Counted from the stretch's first letter, positions 27,112 through 36,300 are shown. The stretch is DNA of 64,000 nt from Pseudomarimonas arenosa (GCF_014841215.1 NZ_JACYTR010000003.1:124001-188000); one strand, 5' to 3'. Numbers and translations are program-made. Notes: generated by a model not told the origin, from the sequence alone.

Positions 27112-28215
27112 TTAGGCGCCTCGCATGCGCCCCAGGAAGCGCGGTGCCGAGTTGCCCATGTGCGGCAGCTTGATCTTGCCGATCGAGGCGATGCGCTCTT
27201 CGGCCATGCGGTCGGCGGCCTTGAAGGTGGGGATGCCGTCGCGCTTGGAGATCTGGAAGATCTTGCCGAGGTTGTAATAGATGGTGCGCATCATGCGCAT
27301 GGCGCGTTCGCGGTTGTAGCCGTCAAACTCGATCGAGACGTTCATCAGGCCGCCGGCGTTCACCGCGTAGTCCGGCGCGTACAGCATGCCGCGACGCTCG
27401 ACTTCTTCGCCGATTTCGTCGGTGGCCAGCTGATTGTTGGCAGCACCGCAAATGATCTTGGCTTTCAGACGCGGCAGGGTCTTTTCATTCACCGTGCCGC
27501 CGAGGGCGCAGGGGCTGTAGACGTCGACGTCGCAATCGTAGATTTCATCCAGGCCAACCGCTTCGCAGCCGAGTTCATCGACGCAGCGCTGCACCGCTTC
27601 CTGGTTGATGTCGGTGACAAACACCTTGGCGCCGTGCTCGCGCAGCAGCTTGACGTACTCCATGCCGACGTGGCCGACGCCCTGCACGGCGTAGCTGTAC
27701 TTGCCCACGTCTTCGTTGCCAAAGCGCACGTTAAGGGCCGCCAGCAGGCCCTGCATGGTGCCGTAGGCAGTGAACGGCGAGGGGTCGCCCGAGCCGCCAT
27801 GGACCTGATGCACACCGGTGACGTATTCGGTTTCCTTCAGCACCCACTCCATGTCGTTGACGTCGATGCCGACGTCTTCGGCGGTGATGTAACGGCCGTT
27901 CAACGAATTCACAAAGCGGCCAAAGGCGCGGAACAGAGCCTCGCTCTTGTCCTTGTTCGGATCACCAATGATCACCGCCTTGCCGCCGCCCAGATTCAGG
28001 CCGGCCACGGCGGCCTTGAAGGTCATGCCACGCGACAGGCGAAGCACGTCGTTCAGCGCGTCCTGCTCGGTGGCGTACGACCACATGCGCAGACCGCCCA
28101 GGGCAGGGCCCAACACCGAGTTATGGATGGCGATGATGGCCTTCAGCCCGGCGTCGCGGTTGTGGCAGAAAACGACTTGCTCGTGGCCAGTGTGACCGAT
28201 GGTTTCGAAGATCAT
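27112..28215 (-). CDS. Leucine dehydrogenase (Glu/Leu/Phe/Val dehydrogenase family)
   Basis: The 367-residue enzyme has the N-terminal dimerisation/substrate domain with GPALGGLRMWSY, the catalytic lysines K67 and K79 (GMTFKAAVAGLNLGGGKAV), and a C-terminal Rossmann NAD domain with VQGVGHVG at about 177. It should deaminate leucine, valine or isoleucine to the 2-oxo acid with NAD, at the start of branched-chain catabolism, and it is upstream of isovaleryl-CoA dehydrogenase on the same strand. The ATG at 28215 begins MIFETIGHTGHEQVVFC, the normal family N terminus. A 440-residue antisense frame is a shadow. Confidence 0.93.
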   Translation of the reverse strand: MIFETIGHTGHEQVVFCHNRDAGLKAIIAIHNSVLGPALGGLRMWSYATEQDALNDVLRLSRGMTFKAAVAGLNLGGGKAVIIGDPNKDKSEALFRAFGRFVNSLNGRYITAEDVGIDVNDMEWVLKETEYVTGVHQVHGGSGDPSPFTAYGTMQGLLAALNVRFGNEDVGKYSYAVQGVGHVGMEYVKLLREHGAKVFVTDINQEAVQRCVDELGCEAVGLDEIYDCDVDVYSPCALGGTVNEKTLPRLKAKIICGAANNQLATDEIGEEVERRGMLYAPDYAVNAGGLMNVSIEFDGYNRERAMRMMRTIYYNLGKIFQISKRDGIPTFKAADRMAEERIASIGKIKLPHMGNSAPRFLGRMRGA

Positions 28216-28726
28216 GAACGGCTCCAGGGAAAGGTTAGGTCGAGCATTCGCGATGCAGATGCGCGGCCTGTGCTCCCAAGCGATAGAGTTTGAGGGTGAA
28301 TTCGCGGGGTTCGCCGTGCGGCGTATCGGTCAAGCCGGGCTGATGGGCCGACGAACCTTCGCCAGACGCCAATTCGCCCCCCGCACCGAGCCTCAACCGA
28401 GATTCGGCGGCGCGCATTTTAAAGCATTAGCTCTAGCGAATCCTCCTTTTGGGGCAGATCGGTTGGGTTTTGTGCAGAAAAGGGCGGACAAGGGGGCAGT
28501 GCGGGGACCGCCAATGGTGATTGGCAAGCCGGCGAGCTGAGCTGGCGCTTGTCTCGGTCGGCAATTAGGATGTGGGCGGATCGAACCGGTTCGACCTCGA
28601 AGATTTTCGCGGGTTGGATTTATTAAGTGTTTGATTTGTCGAGCAGGATGCGCGGCGTCGCCGCCGTCCTGTGGGCCTGAATGCCGCATCGTCGGGGCAT
28701 TTTGATCATCAGCTGGGGACGTTTGA
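28216..28726. other. Divergent intergenic region, 511 bp
   Basis: No gene is supported here. It must contain the promoters of leucine dehydrogenase (minus) and the gene at 28727 (plus). TCGAACCGGTTCGA at 28581-28594 is a perfect 14-bp palindrome that could be an operator. An AT-rich patch (GATTTTCGCGGGTTGGATTT, then ATTAAGTG) lies at about 28600-28630. Confidence 0.5.
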
Positions 28727-29314
28727 ATGGGTACCTTGAATGCGTGTGCAGGCTTGTTTGGTCTCGCTGCCCTGCTGGGCGCGTCGACTGCGCTGGCCGG
28801 GCCGAAGGAAGACGTGGTGGCGGCCTACACCAAGGCGTTCGAGCGTGGCGCCTATCGCGCCGAGATCACCACCGAAGTGCGTGGAAAACCCTATGTCATG
28901 CAGATTGATGTGAAATGGCCCGACCATTTCCATATGAAGAACCCAGACACCGAAATGATCATCCTGCCCGGTGCCACCTGGATGAATGCCGGCGGCCAAT
29001 GGATGAACATGCCGATGGACATGAGCAAGATGATCCAGGCCTACAGCAAGCCGGCGATGGAGGAAGGTGTTCGTGGCATGGGCGAGGTGACTGAGCTCGG
29101 CCTGGAAGAGATCAATGGCTGCAGCAGCCAGCTCTATAGCTATTCCACTAGCGGCAAGTTCATGGGCATTGATGGCGCCAGCCAGGCCGAGTTGGCCATT
29201 TGCAAGGACAATGGCCTGCCGGTGCGTTTGGTGAGCCGCGACAAAAAGGGCCAGCCCCAGGCCACCATCCACTACGATTTCGAAGCCGACATCAACATCG
29301 TTCCGCCGCGTTGA
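28727..29314 (+). CDS. Exported protein of unknown function (possible LolA-like fold)
   Basis: The 195-residue precursor begins MGTLNACAGLFGLAALLGA, a signal peptide ending at about residue 24 (ALAG). The mature part is a beta-rich sequence with YRAEITTEVRGKPYVMQIDV, three Met-rich motifs (QWMNMPMDMSKMIQ) and a final HYDFEADINIVPPR strand. The pattern of repeated strands with amphipathic Met/Trp is reminiscent of LolA/DUF2092-type lipid-binding proteins, but this is only an impression. It lies 29 bases upstream of an ECF sigma gene on the same strand and may be co-transcribed, so it could be an envelope factor tied to that regulator. Confidence 0.7.
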   Translation: MGTLNACAGLFGLAALLGASTALAGPKEDVVAAYTKAFERGAYRAEITTEVRGKPYVMQIDVKWPDHFHMKNPDTEMIILPGATWMNAGGQWMNMPMDMSKMIQAYSKPAMEEGVRGMGEVTELGLEEINGCSSQLYSYSTSGKFMGIDGASQAELAICKDNGLPVRLVSRDKKGQPQATIHYDFEADINIVPPR

Positions 29315-29343
29315 CGCATGTTGTCCAGTAGTACAGCCACTGT

Positions 29344-29946
29344 ATGACGCTCGACGCGAGTGATCTCGAGGCTGAGCAGCCGCAGCTCTGGCTGAGTCAG
29401 GTGCTGCGCGGCGAGCAGGTCGGACTGTCCTGCCTGTTCGATCACTTCTCCTCGCGGGTGTATGCCATCGCCTTGCGCATCCTGCGCAATGAACAGGATG
29501 CCGAAGAGGCAGTGGCCGATGTGTTTGCCCAGGTCTGGCGGCGCGCGGCGGATTTTGATCGCGCCCGCGGCAGCGTTGCTGCCTGGGTGCTGCGCCTGGC
29601 CCATAGCCGGGCCATTGATCGTCTGCGCCGACGTCGCGCCCGTCCAGATCTTGACACCACGCTGCATCCTGACGATCCCGATGCGCCGTATGAGGTAGCA
29701 AGGGATCCCGCACAGGAGTTGCTCACCGGACTCGAAACGCAATCGCTGGTGCGCCACGCGTTTGCGATCTTGAAGCCCGAACAACAGCGCTGCGTCGCGT
29801 TGGCCTTTCTTGAAGGCTTGAGCCATCAGGAAGTCGCCGAACGCACCGGGATGCCCTTGGGCACCGTCAAGTCGCATGTTCGTCGCGGCCTGATGGCGAT
29901 GAGGTCGTTTCTGCAGGAGCGGGGGCATGACCGCGCTGATGAGTAA
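29344..29946 (+). CDS. ECF-type RNA polymerase sigma factor (RpoE/SigK-like)
   Basis: The 200-residue protein has sigma region 2 (about 25-95: LFDHFSSRVYAIALRILRNEQDAEEAVADVFAQVW spans 2.1-2.2, acidic DAEEAV motif intact) and region 4 (about 140-192: QRCVALAFLEGLSHQEVAERTG and PLGTVKSHVRRGL). Unlike the kinase-linked sigma at 7728 it keeps the normal acidic core-binding motif. A cupin protein of the ChrR type is encoded next, the usual arrangement for oxidative or singlet-oxygen stress ECF systems, and an exported protein is upstream. Confidence 0.9.
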   Translation: MTLDASDLEAEQPQLWLSQVLRGEQVGLSCLFDHFSSRVYAIALRILRNEQDAEEAVADVFAQVWRRAADFDRARGSVAAWVLRLAHSRAIDRLRRRRARPDLDTTLHPDDPDAPYEVARDPAQELLTGLETQSLVRHAFAILKPEQQRCVALAFLEGLSHQEVAERTGMPLGTVKSHVRRGLMAMRSFLQERGHDRADE

Positions 29947-30045
29947 CCCAGCCCGCCGGATGGAGCACGTCGTGCAGAGCCGCATCGTGGTTGCAGCGGC
30001 AAATTGCGCACTGCCACAACGTCGCCCGCGCCCGCGGTGTGCAAA

Positions 30046-30570
30046 ATGGTGAGGATGACTCCCCCCAAGGCGAAACGCCGGCCCACCCAGGGCCCAGGAC
30101 CGGCTGCGCCCGTGTTGCCCGAAGATCTGGTGGCCCAGCTGCTGGCTGCCCAGACCGCAGTCGAACTGCCCGCCGCGCGGGCGGCTCGCCTGCGTGCCCG
30201 CGTGATGGCGCACTGCGACGACTCGCCTTATGCCATCGTGCCCCATCGCGCCGAAGACTTCCGCCCCTTTATCCCCGGGGTGAAGATCCGCCCGCTGCGT
30301 GTTGATTGGGAGGGCAAAACCCAAACCAGCCTGTGGCGCCTCGAACCCGGTGCATCCATCCCGCCGCACCGCCACACCGCCGAAGAAGAATGCCTGATCA
30401 TGGAAGGCTCGCTGATCTGGGGCGGCAAGGAATACGGCCCCGGCGACTTCCTGCTCGCCCGCCCCGGCGCCCACCACGAAGAGTTTCGCTCGCCGAAAGG
30501 CGCACTGCTGATGATTCGCAGCGAACTGAGCCAGCCCTTGGCCGCGCTGTTTGCTGCGGCTGCGCGGTAG
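30046..30570 (+). CDS. Cupin protein, ChrR-like (putative anti-sigma partner)
   Basis: About 174 residues, start uncertain among TTG 30004, ATG 30046 and ATG 30055; none has a good ribosome-binding site. The C-terminal half is a ChrR-type cupin: LWRLEPGASIPPHRHTAEEECLIMEG with H-x-H and downstream E, then GDFLLARPGAHHEEF, so a metal ion is likely bound. The N-terminal region (LPEDLVAQLLAAQ...ARVMAHCDDSP) has one Cys and lacks the spaced His/Cys zinc ligands of the RsrA/ChrR anti-sigma domain. It probably regulates the adjacent ECF, but whether by direct binding is not clear. Confidence 0.78.
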   Translation: MVRMTPPKAKRRPTQGPGPAAPVLPEDLVAQLLAAQTAVELPAARAARLRARVMAHCDDSPYAIVPHRAEDFRPFIPGVKIRPLRVDWEGKTQTSLWRLEPGASIPPHRHTAEEECLIMEGSLIWGGKEYGPGDFLLARPGAHHEEFRSPKGALLMIRSELSQPLAALFAAAAR

Positions 30571-30891
30571 CGGTTCTGGCTCCGGCCGCGTTGGCCGGGG
30601 ACATGGCCGGTGGGCGGCACGCCCACCCTACGAGAGCCCACGCGCCGCTCTCATCAGACAGGTGTCGCCGGTAGGGTGGGCCTGTGGCCCACCATCGCCC
30701 CCTACGTCGCAACGCAAAGCCTTGTCAGGCCGTGCGGGGAAGGTGTCTCGTGGCGAAATGACCAGCTAAGTGCTGTGGGCCTCCCTTCTGCCTGTACGCT
30801 GGCGTACGGGAGCGTGTTCACGCCCGCCCGCTATAATGGCCTGCTGCCTCGCCATTCTGGCGAAGCCCCGTTCACTCGCCTGGAGCCACGC
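30571..30891. other. Intergenic region upstream of icmF with GTAGGGTGGGC repeats
   Basis: It contains a GTGGGCGGCACGCCCACCCTAC copy at about 30611-30632 and GTAGGGTGGGCCTGTGGCCC at 30671-30690 in opposite orientations. The remainder is the leader of icmF; no riboswitch is recognisable. A long frame across it in phase with icmF lacks gene features. Confidence 0.7.
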
Positions 30892-33800
30892 ATGAGCACG
30901 ACCGCCGCCACCGTTCTGCCGGAGAACACCGCCGACACCACGCCGCTGCGCTTCGTCACGGCCGCCAGCCTGTTCGATGGCCACGACGCAGCAATCAATA
31001 TCATGCGTCGGCTGATTCAGGGCCAAGGCGCCGAAGTGATCCACCTCGGTCACAACCGTTCGGTGGAAGATGTGGTTCGCGCTGCCCTGCAGGAAGACGC
31101 CGACGCGATTGCCCTTTCCAGCTACCAGGGCGGTCATGTTGAGTACTTCAAGTACATGGTCGACATGCTGAAGGAACGCGGCGCCAGCCATATCCGCGTG
31201 TTCGGCGGCGGTGGCGGCACCATCACCCCGGAAGAAATCCGCGAACTGCAAGACTACGGCGTCGAACGCATCTACCACCCCAATGACGGCATGCATATGG
31301 GGCTGGTGGCGATGATTGAGGATGTGGTGCGCCGCGCAAGCGCGGCGCGTGATTCGTCATTCGTGATTCGTGATTCGTCAAAAGCCAGCGTGCCCGGTAT
31401 CGAGGACGAAATCGGCATCGGTCGAGTCTTGAGCGCCATTGAAGACGGCGCATTCAGCGAGTCTGAGCTAGCCCTGCTCCGCAAGGGCTGGGAAAGCCAA
31501 AGCTCTCACCAATCACCAATCACCAATCACCAATCACGAATTCCCACCACCCCAGTGGTGGGAATTACCGGCACCGGCGGCGCGGGAAAATCCAGTGTCA
31601 CCGACGAGTTGATCAACCGCTTCCTGCAGCACTTCCCGGAGATGCGTATTGGGGTGGTTGCGGTTGATCCGACTCGGCGCCGCACCGGTGGGGCCTTGCT
31701 TGGCGATCGCATCCGGATGAACTCGCTGCGCTCCAAGCGGGTATTCATGCGTTCGATGGCGACTCGGCGTCAGCATGTCGCCACCAATGTGGTGCTGAAG
31801 GACTGTATCGCCTTTATGAAGGCGGTCGGTTATGACCTGATCATTGTCGAAACGGCCGGTATAGGTCAGAGCGATTCGGAAATCGTCGACCTGGTGGATT
31901 TTCCGACCTATGTCATGACCAGTGATTACGGCGCCGCCAGCCAGCTGGAGAAGATCGACATGCTCGATTTTGCCGAACTGGTGGTGTTGAACAAGTTCGA
32001 CAAGCGCGGTGCAGAAGATGCGCTGCGCGACGTGCGCAAGCAATGGAAGCGCAACCGCACCGCCTTCAGCATGAAGGACGAAGACGTGCCGGTGTACCCC
32101 ACCATTGCCAGTCAGTTCAATGACCCCGGCGTAAGCTGGATGTTCAGTAACTTCTGTCGCCTGCTGCGCGAGAAACACCAAGCCAAGGCCGCCCACTGTG
32201 ACTTCAACCCCGACATCGACACCTCACTAAGAGAACCGCGCGCCACCGTGCTGATCCCCGGCGCCCGAGTGCGCTACCTGGCCGAGATTGCCGAGCAGGG
32301 CAGGGCGATCAACAAGGCGATCGAAACCCAGGCCGAGGTGGCTGATCGAGCGCAAAGCTATTGGCAGAGCCTGAAGGATCTGGGTGACCAGGCATTGCCG
32401 AAAGCCTTGGATTTGTACAACGACGACCAACTCGTAGCCCGCCATTCGGATGTCGACGACACCAAGAACGGCGGGCCAGGGCCCGCCCTGCGACACGGCG
32501 TCGACCGCACCCTGCTCACCCTGCGCCAACGCTACAACGACGCCGTCCAGTCCTTAACCAGCGAAAACCTCAAGGCGCTGCGCGAATGGCCGGCGCGACT
32601 GAAGTCGATTACCGAGGAGGTGAACGAGTACAAGGTGCGGGATAAGACGATCCGGGTCGAAAACTACCGCGAGTCGCTGTCGCATCAACACGTACCCAAG
32701 ATTGCCGCACCCACTTACAAGAGCTGGGGCGAACTGCTGGTATTCCTCGGCAAGGAAAACCTGCCCGGCTACTACCCGTATACCGGCGGCGTGTATCCGT
32801 ATCGCCGCAGTGGCGAAGACCCGATCCGCATGTTTGCCGGAGAAGGGCACCCCGAGCGCACCAACCGTCGCTTCCACTATCTGAGCCAGGGTCTGCCAGC
32901 CGCGCGACTGTCGACCGCCTTCGACAGCGTCACCCTGTACGGTGAAGACCCGGCCGAGCGGCCGGATATCTACGGCAAGATCGGCAACTCCGGTGTCTCG
33001 ATCGCCACCCTGGATGATATGAAGAAGCTGTATTCCGGCTTCGATCTCTGCGCGCCGACCACGTCGGTATCGATGACCATCAATGGTCCAGCGCCGATCA
33101 TCCTCGCCATGTTCATGAACACCGCGATTGATCAGCAGGTGGAGAAATACCTGCGCGCCGATCAGGCGCGCTGGGACAAGGCGCACGACGACATGGAGGC
33201 CTTCTTCAAGGACAAGAAGCGTCCCGAATACAGCGGCCCGCTGCCCACCGGCAATGAAGGGCTGGGCCTGGGCTTGCTCGGCGTCACCGGTGATCAGCTG
33301 CTGGAGCCCGAGGTGTACGCCAAGATCAAGGAAGAAACCCTGCGCACGGTGCGTGGCACCGTGCAGGCCGACATCCTGAAAGAGGATCAGGCGCAAAACA
33401 CCTGCATCTTCAGCACCGAGTTCGCCCTGCGCATGATGGGCGATATCCAGCAGTACTTCGTCGACAAGAAGGTGCGCAACTTCTACTCGGTGAGTATCTC
33501 CGGCTACCACATCGCCGAAGCCGGTGCCAACCCGATCAGCCAGCTCGCCTTCACCTTATCCAACGGTTTCACCATCGTTGAATACTATCTGGCGCGCGGG
33601 ATGAATATCGATGATTTCGCGCCCAACCTCAGTTTCTTCTTCAGCAATGGCATGGACCCCGAATACACCGTGATCGGTCGGGTCGCCCGCCGCATCTGGG
33701 CGCGCGCCATGCGTGAGCGCTACGGCGCCAACGAGCGCAGCCAGATGATGAAGTACCACATCCAGACCTCCGGTCGCTCGCTGCATGCCCAGGAGATCCA

Positions 33801-34503
33801 GTTCAACGATATCCGCACCACCCTGCAGGCCCTGTACGCCCTGTTCGATAACTGCAACAGCCTGCATACCAATGCTTATGACGAAGCCATCACCACGCCC
33901 ACCGAAGAATCGGTGCGTCGCGCAGTCGCCATCCAGATGATCATCAACAAGGAACTGGGCCTCAATTTCTGCGAGAACCCGTGGCAGGGCAGTTTCATCG
34001 TCGACAAGCTCACCGACATCGTCGAAGAAGCGGTGTACAAGGAATTCGAGGCGATCAGCGAACGCGGCGGCGTGCTCGGCGCGATGGACACCATGTACCA
34101 GCGCGGCAAGATCCAGGAAGAAAGCCTGTACTACGAGCACAAGAAGCACGACGGTTCACTGCCGCTGATCGGAGTCAACACCTTCCTGCCGAAAGAGCAC
34201 GCTGGCGACATCGTTACCGAGATCGAATTGATCCGCTCGACGCCGGAAGAAAAGGGCGCACAGATCCACAACGTGCAGGCCTATCAGCAAAACCGCAACG
34301 CCGTAGCACTCCCCTCGCCCCTGGCGGGAGAGGGGCAGGGGGAGAGGGGGAAGAGCATGCCGGGACTTCACTTCCTGCAAAACACCGCCCGCCGCCGCGA
34401 AAACGTGTTCGCCGCCCTGATGGAAGCGGTGAAAACCCACAGCCTCGGCCAGATCAGTCACGCACTGTACGAGGTGGGCGGCGAGTACCGGCGGAATATG
34501 TAG
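30892..34503 (+). CDS. icmF: Fused isobutyryl-CoA mutase IcmF (B12 domain + MeaI GTPase + mutase)
   Basis: The ATG at 30892 has TGGAG upstream; the longer frame begins in a repeat. The 1203-residue fusion has a cobalamin-binding domain (about 15-145; DGHDAAIN supplies the D-x-H motif), a MeaI G-protein chaperone domain (about 220-500; Walker [13 protein letters not shown] at 224-235, NKFD for guanine), and a C-terminal acyl-CoA mutase barrel (about 620-1203; [19 protein letters not shown]). It isomerises isobutyryl-CoA and n-butyryl-CoA, or related short acyl-CoAs, with adenosylcobalamin. Three repeat-derived peptides are inserted in linkers at about residues 154-163, 205-217 and 1140-1155 without breaking the frame. 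It extends the branched-chain acyl-CoA theme of the preceding genes. Confidence 0.93.
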   Translation: MSTTAATVLPENTADTTPLRFVTAASLFDGHDAAINIMRRLIQGQGAEVIHLGHNRSVEDVVRAALQEDADAIALSSYQGGHVEYFKYMVDMLKERGASHIRVFGGGGGTITPEEIRELQDYGVERIYHPNDGMHMGLVAMIEDVVRRASAARDSSFVIRDSSKASVPGIEDEIGIGRVLSAIEDGAFSESELALLRKGWESQSSHQSPITNHQSRIPTTPVVGITGTGGAGKSSVTDELINRFLQHFPEMRIGVVAVDPTRRRTGGALLGDRIRMNSLRSKRVFMRSMATRRQHVATNVVLKDCIAFMKAVGYDLIIVETAGIGQSDSEIVDLVDFPTYVMTSDYGAASQLEKIDMLDFAELVVLNKFDKRGAEDALRDVRKQWKRNRTAFSMKDEDVPVYPTIASQFNDPGVSWMFSNFCRLLREKHQAKAAHCDFNPDIDTSLREPRATVLIPGARVRYLAEIAEQGRAINKAIETQAEVADRAQSYWQSLKDLGDQALPKALDLYNDDQLVARHSDVDDTKNGGPGPALRHGVDRTLLTLRQRYNDAVQSLTSENLKALREWPARLKSITEEVNEYKVRDKTIRVENYRESLSHQHVPKIAAPTYKSWGELLVFLGKENLPGYYPYTGGVYPYRRSGEDPIRMFAGEGHPERTNRRFHYLSQGLPAARLSTAFDSVTLYGEDPAERPDIYGKIGNSGVSIATLDDMKKLYSGFDLCAPTTSVSMTINGPAPIILAMFMNTAIDQQVEKYLRADQARWDKAHDDMEAFFKDKKRPEYSGPLPTGNEGLGLGLLGVTGDQLLEPEVYAKIKEETLRTVRGTVQADILKEDQAQNTCIFSTEFALRMMGDIQQYFVDKKVRNFYSVSISGYHIAEAGANPISQLAFTLSNGFTIVEYYLARGMNIDDFAPNLSFFFSNGMDPEYTVIGRVARRIWARAMRERYGANERSQMMKYHIQTSGRSLHAQEIQFNDIRTTLQALYALFDNCNSLHTNAYDEAITTPTEESVRRAVAIQMIINKELGLNFCENPWQGSFIVDKLTDIVEEAVYKEFEAISERGGVLGAMDTMYQRGKIQEESLYYEHKKHDGSLPLIGVNTFLPKEHAGDIVTEIELIRSTPEEKGAQIHNVQAYQQNRNAVALPSPLAGEGQGERGKSMPGLHFLQNTARRRENVFAALMEAVKTHSLGQISHALYEVGGEYRRNM
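31351..31380 (+). repeat. Heptad repeat inside icmF, linker 1 (family B)
   Basis: Four units of the 7-bp GATTCGT repeat read GATTCGTCATTCGTGATTCG and continue to 31380, coding for [11 protein letters not shown] between the cobalamin domain and the G domain. The unit matches the intergenic repeat at 27078-27098. Confidence 0.85.
31505..31545 (+). repeat. Heptad repeat inside icmF, linker 2 (family B)
   Basis: AATCACC occurs three times in tandem from 31511, then AATCACG, flanked by TCACC and AATTCCC. It codes for [14 protein letters not shown] just before the Walker A motif. It is the complementary-strand form of the unit seen at 31351 and in the ivd-leucine dehydrogenase gap. Confidence 0.85.
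34309..34354 (+). repeat. CCCCTC...GCGGGAGAGGGG repeat inside icmF (family C arm)
   Basis: This stretch (CTCCCCTCGCCCCTGGCGGG then AGAGGGGCAGGGGGAGAGGG) matches the intergenic arms at 34835-34870, 38220-38260 and 43189-43210. In icmF it is in frame and codes for [16 protein letters not shown]. Confidence 0.85.
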
Positions 34504-35202
34504 TTTTGTCGCGGTTGGTTGATCAGGTTGGTGAAGATCAAAAGGACCAGCCCCTTTGCCCGCTGGCGGGCGAGGGCGGTGTTCAGTATCGAGCTTCGCT
34601 GTCCGATGACCCAATCCAAGATTGGATCGACCTGATGGAACTGGTCGAAACTCCTGGTTTCTGCATTCCGCGCAGATGTAGGGTGGGCCTGTGGCCCACC
34701 ATTGGCTCCACGATGGTGGGCCACAGGCCCACCCTACAAGTCTGCGGGATCGGTCGCCAGAGCGCCGAACGTCGGTTGCCCGGAGTTTTGCTTCGCAATC
34801 CGCACGCGGTCCTTGATCTGAAGCGATTTAAAGCCCCTCTCCCCTGGCGGGAGAGGAGTTGGGGTGAGGGGGATCTTCACTTCGTCCCTTTTCCCCCTCT
34901 CTCCCGCGAGGGGAGAGATCGATGCGCACTGATTTTCGCGCGCCGGCTGGTGCCCCGGAACTCCCTCCCCGATGTTCGGGGAGGGCTGGGGTGGGGTTAG
35001 GGAGCCGATCTTTGCCTGCCCAGGGGCCTCGCGTAGCGAGGTTTCTGGGTAGGGGAGCAAGCGCGGCGCCGGCGAATCAACACGTTACCCCATCGGTTCA
35101 TGGAGAGGGCCTGAGTGTCGAATGGCGTCTGATCGGTGCGTTCAGCCGCAGCACATCACAGCACTTGCCGCCACCTGCCAGGCAAAGGTAGTTTGCTACC
35201 CC
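34504..35202. repeat. Intergenic repeat cluster downstream of icmF (families A and C)
   Basis: At 34678-34737 GTAGGGTGGGCCTGTGGCCC plus ACCAT is followed, after a 10-base loop, by its exact reverse complement: 25-bp arms. At 34835-34920 are CCCCTCTCCC/GGGAGAGG arms, and at 34913-35065 a complete family C unit (GGAACTCCCTCCCCGATG, TTAGGGAGCCGATCTTTGCC, CCTCGCGTAGCGAGG). The segment 34504-34640 has short frames that I cannot assign to a gene. Confidence 0.8.
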
Positions 35203-35862
35203 ATGAAAACCTCACTCTTGCCGGCGACCACACTCGCCACCGCCTTCCTGCTCGCCGCCTGCGGCCAATCCAACGCTCCGTCGCCCACCACGGCTGCCCC
35301 TGCTGTTGCCGAGCAGCCGACGGTGGAACCCACTGTTCAAGCGGTCGACACTTTCCTGGACGCCATCCGCCAGCACTGCGGCCGGGCCTATGTCGGCCGG
35401 ATCATCGCCGACCAACCGCCGCCCAACGGCGATGATCCCTTCGTGGGCAAGTCGCTGATCATGCATGTGCGCAGCTGCGATGACGCTGAGCTGCGGATTC
35501 CCTTCCATGTCGGCGAAGATCGCTCGCGCACCTGGGTGCTTACCCGAACCCAGACCGGTTTGCGACTGAAGCACGATCACCGACATGAGGACGGTTCGCC
35601 CGATGCCACCACCCTGTACGGCGGCGACACCGCCAGCGCAGGCACCACGAGTCGGCAGGAATTCCCGGTCGATGCCGAGTCGATTGCGCTGTTCGAAGCC
35701 GAGGGCAGAAACGTCTCGACCACCAATACCTGGGCCATGGAGATAGAGCCCGGCAAGCGATTCCTGTACGAACTCTCGCGCCCCGGCGGTCGCCTGTTCC
35801 AGGTCGAGTTCGATCTCACCCAACCCATCGATCCACCGCCAGCGCCCTGGGGTGCCGAATAG
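35203..35862 (+). CDS. Lipoprotein of unknown function
   Basis: The ATG at 35203 begins a signal peptide with a lipobox (FLLAACG), so the mature protein is lipid-anchored at Cys20, followed by a Ser/Thr/Pro/Ala-rich spacer. The 219-residue sequence then has DTFLDAIRQHCGRAYVGRI, FVGKSLIMHVRSCDDAELRI and a beta-rich end with FPVDAESIALFEAEG and RFLYELSRPGGRLFQVEFD. It looks like a single beta-barrel-like periplasmic domain with two Cys that could form a disulfide. I do not recognise a named family. A longer in-frame extension upstream lies in repeat sequence and was not used. Confidence 0.8.
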   Translation: MKTSLLPATTLATAFLLAACGQSNAPSPTTAAPAVAEQPTVEPTVQAVDTFLDAIRQHCGRAYVGRIIADQPPPNGDDPFVGKSLIMHVRSCDDAELRIPFHVGEDRSRTWVLTRTQTGLRLKHDHRHEDGSPDATTLYGGDTASAGTTSRQEFPVDAESIALFEAEGRNVSTTNTWAMEIEPGKRFLYELSRPGGRLFQVEFDLTQPIDPPPAPWGAE

Positions 35863-35916
35863 CCCTGAGGTTCGGAGAGATACGATGCACGACAGGCCTG
35901 TGGCCTACCAGCTGTC

Positions 35917-36300
35917 ACTCATCATTCATCGCCAGGCTTGAAGCCCACACCTGTTCGCTCTCAACCGCTGCTGTATATTCGCGAACCAACAAGCGCTGCC
36001 CGGTGTTGGGCGGGCGAGTGTCGTAGGGTGGGCCTGTGGCCCACCATTCACCACCCACACCCGTGACTCATCATTCATCGCCAGGCTTGAAGCCCACACC
36101 TGTTCGCTCTCAACCGCTGCTGTTCATTCGCGAACCAGCAAACGCGGCCCAGTGTCGTAGGGTGGGCCTGTGGCCCACCATCCACCACCCACACCCGTCA
36201 CTCATCATTCATCGCCAGGCTTGAAGCCCACACCTGTTCGCTCTCAACCGCTGCTGTATATTCGCGAACCAACAAACGCTGCCCGGTATGGGGCGGGCGA
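35917..36300 (+). repeat. Three tandem copies of a 134-149-bp unit
   Basis: ACTCATCATTCATCGCCAGG begins at 35917, 36066 and 36200. Each unit continues with CTTGAAGCCCACACCTGTTC, GCTCTCAACCGCTGCTGT and ATTCGCGAACCA, and the first two units contain a GTAGGGTGGGCCTGTGGCCC copy (36023-36047 and 36157-36181). Spacing is 149 and 134 bp; the copies are nearly identical, so duplication is recent. Confidence 0.88.

Noticed and set aside
26971-28293. 440-codon open frame antisense to leucine dehydrogenase
   Set aside because: It is the complementary shadow of an obviously conserved enzyme and begins in a heptad repeat.
30610-30891. Upstream extension of icmF by 94 codons
   Set aside because: It lies in repeat DNA (GTAGGGTGGGC) and the ATG at 30892 begins the normal IcmF N terminus with a Shine-Dalgarno sequence.
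34504-34640. Possible short peptide frame after icmF containing an acidic/Trp segment
   Set aside because: No start codon with ribosome-binding site and no domain; possibly a remnant of a small gene, but it cannot be supported.
35917-36300. Possible CRISPR-like repeats
   Set aside because: Only three units of 134-149 bp with almost no unique spacer; no cas genes nearby. It is tandem duplication, not a CRISPR array.
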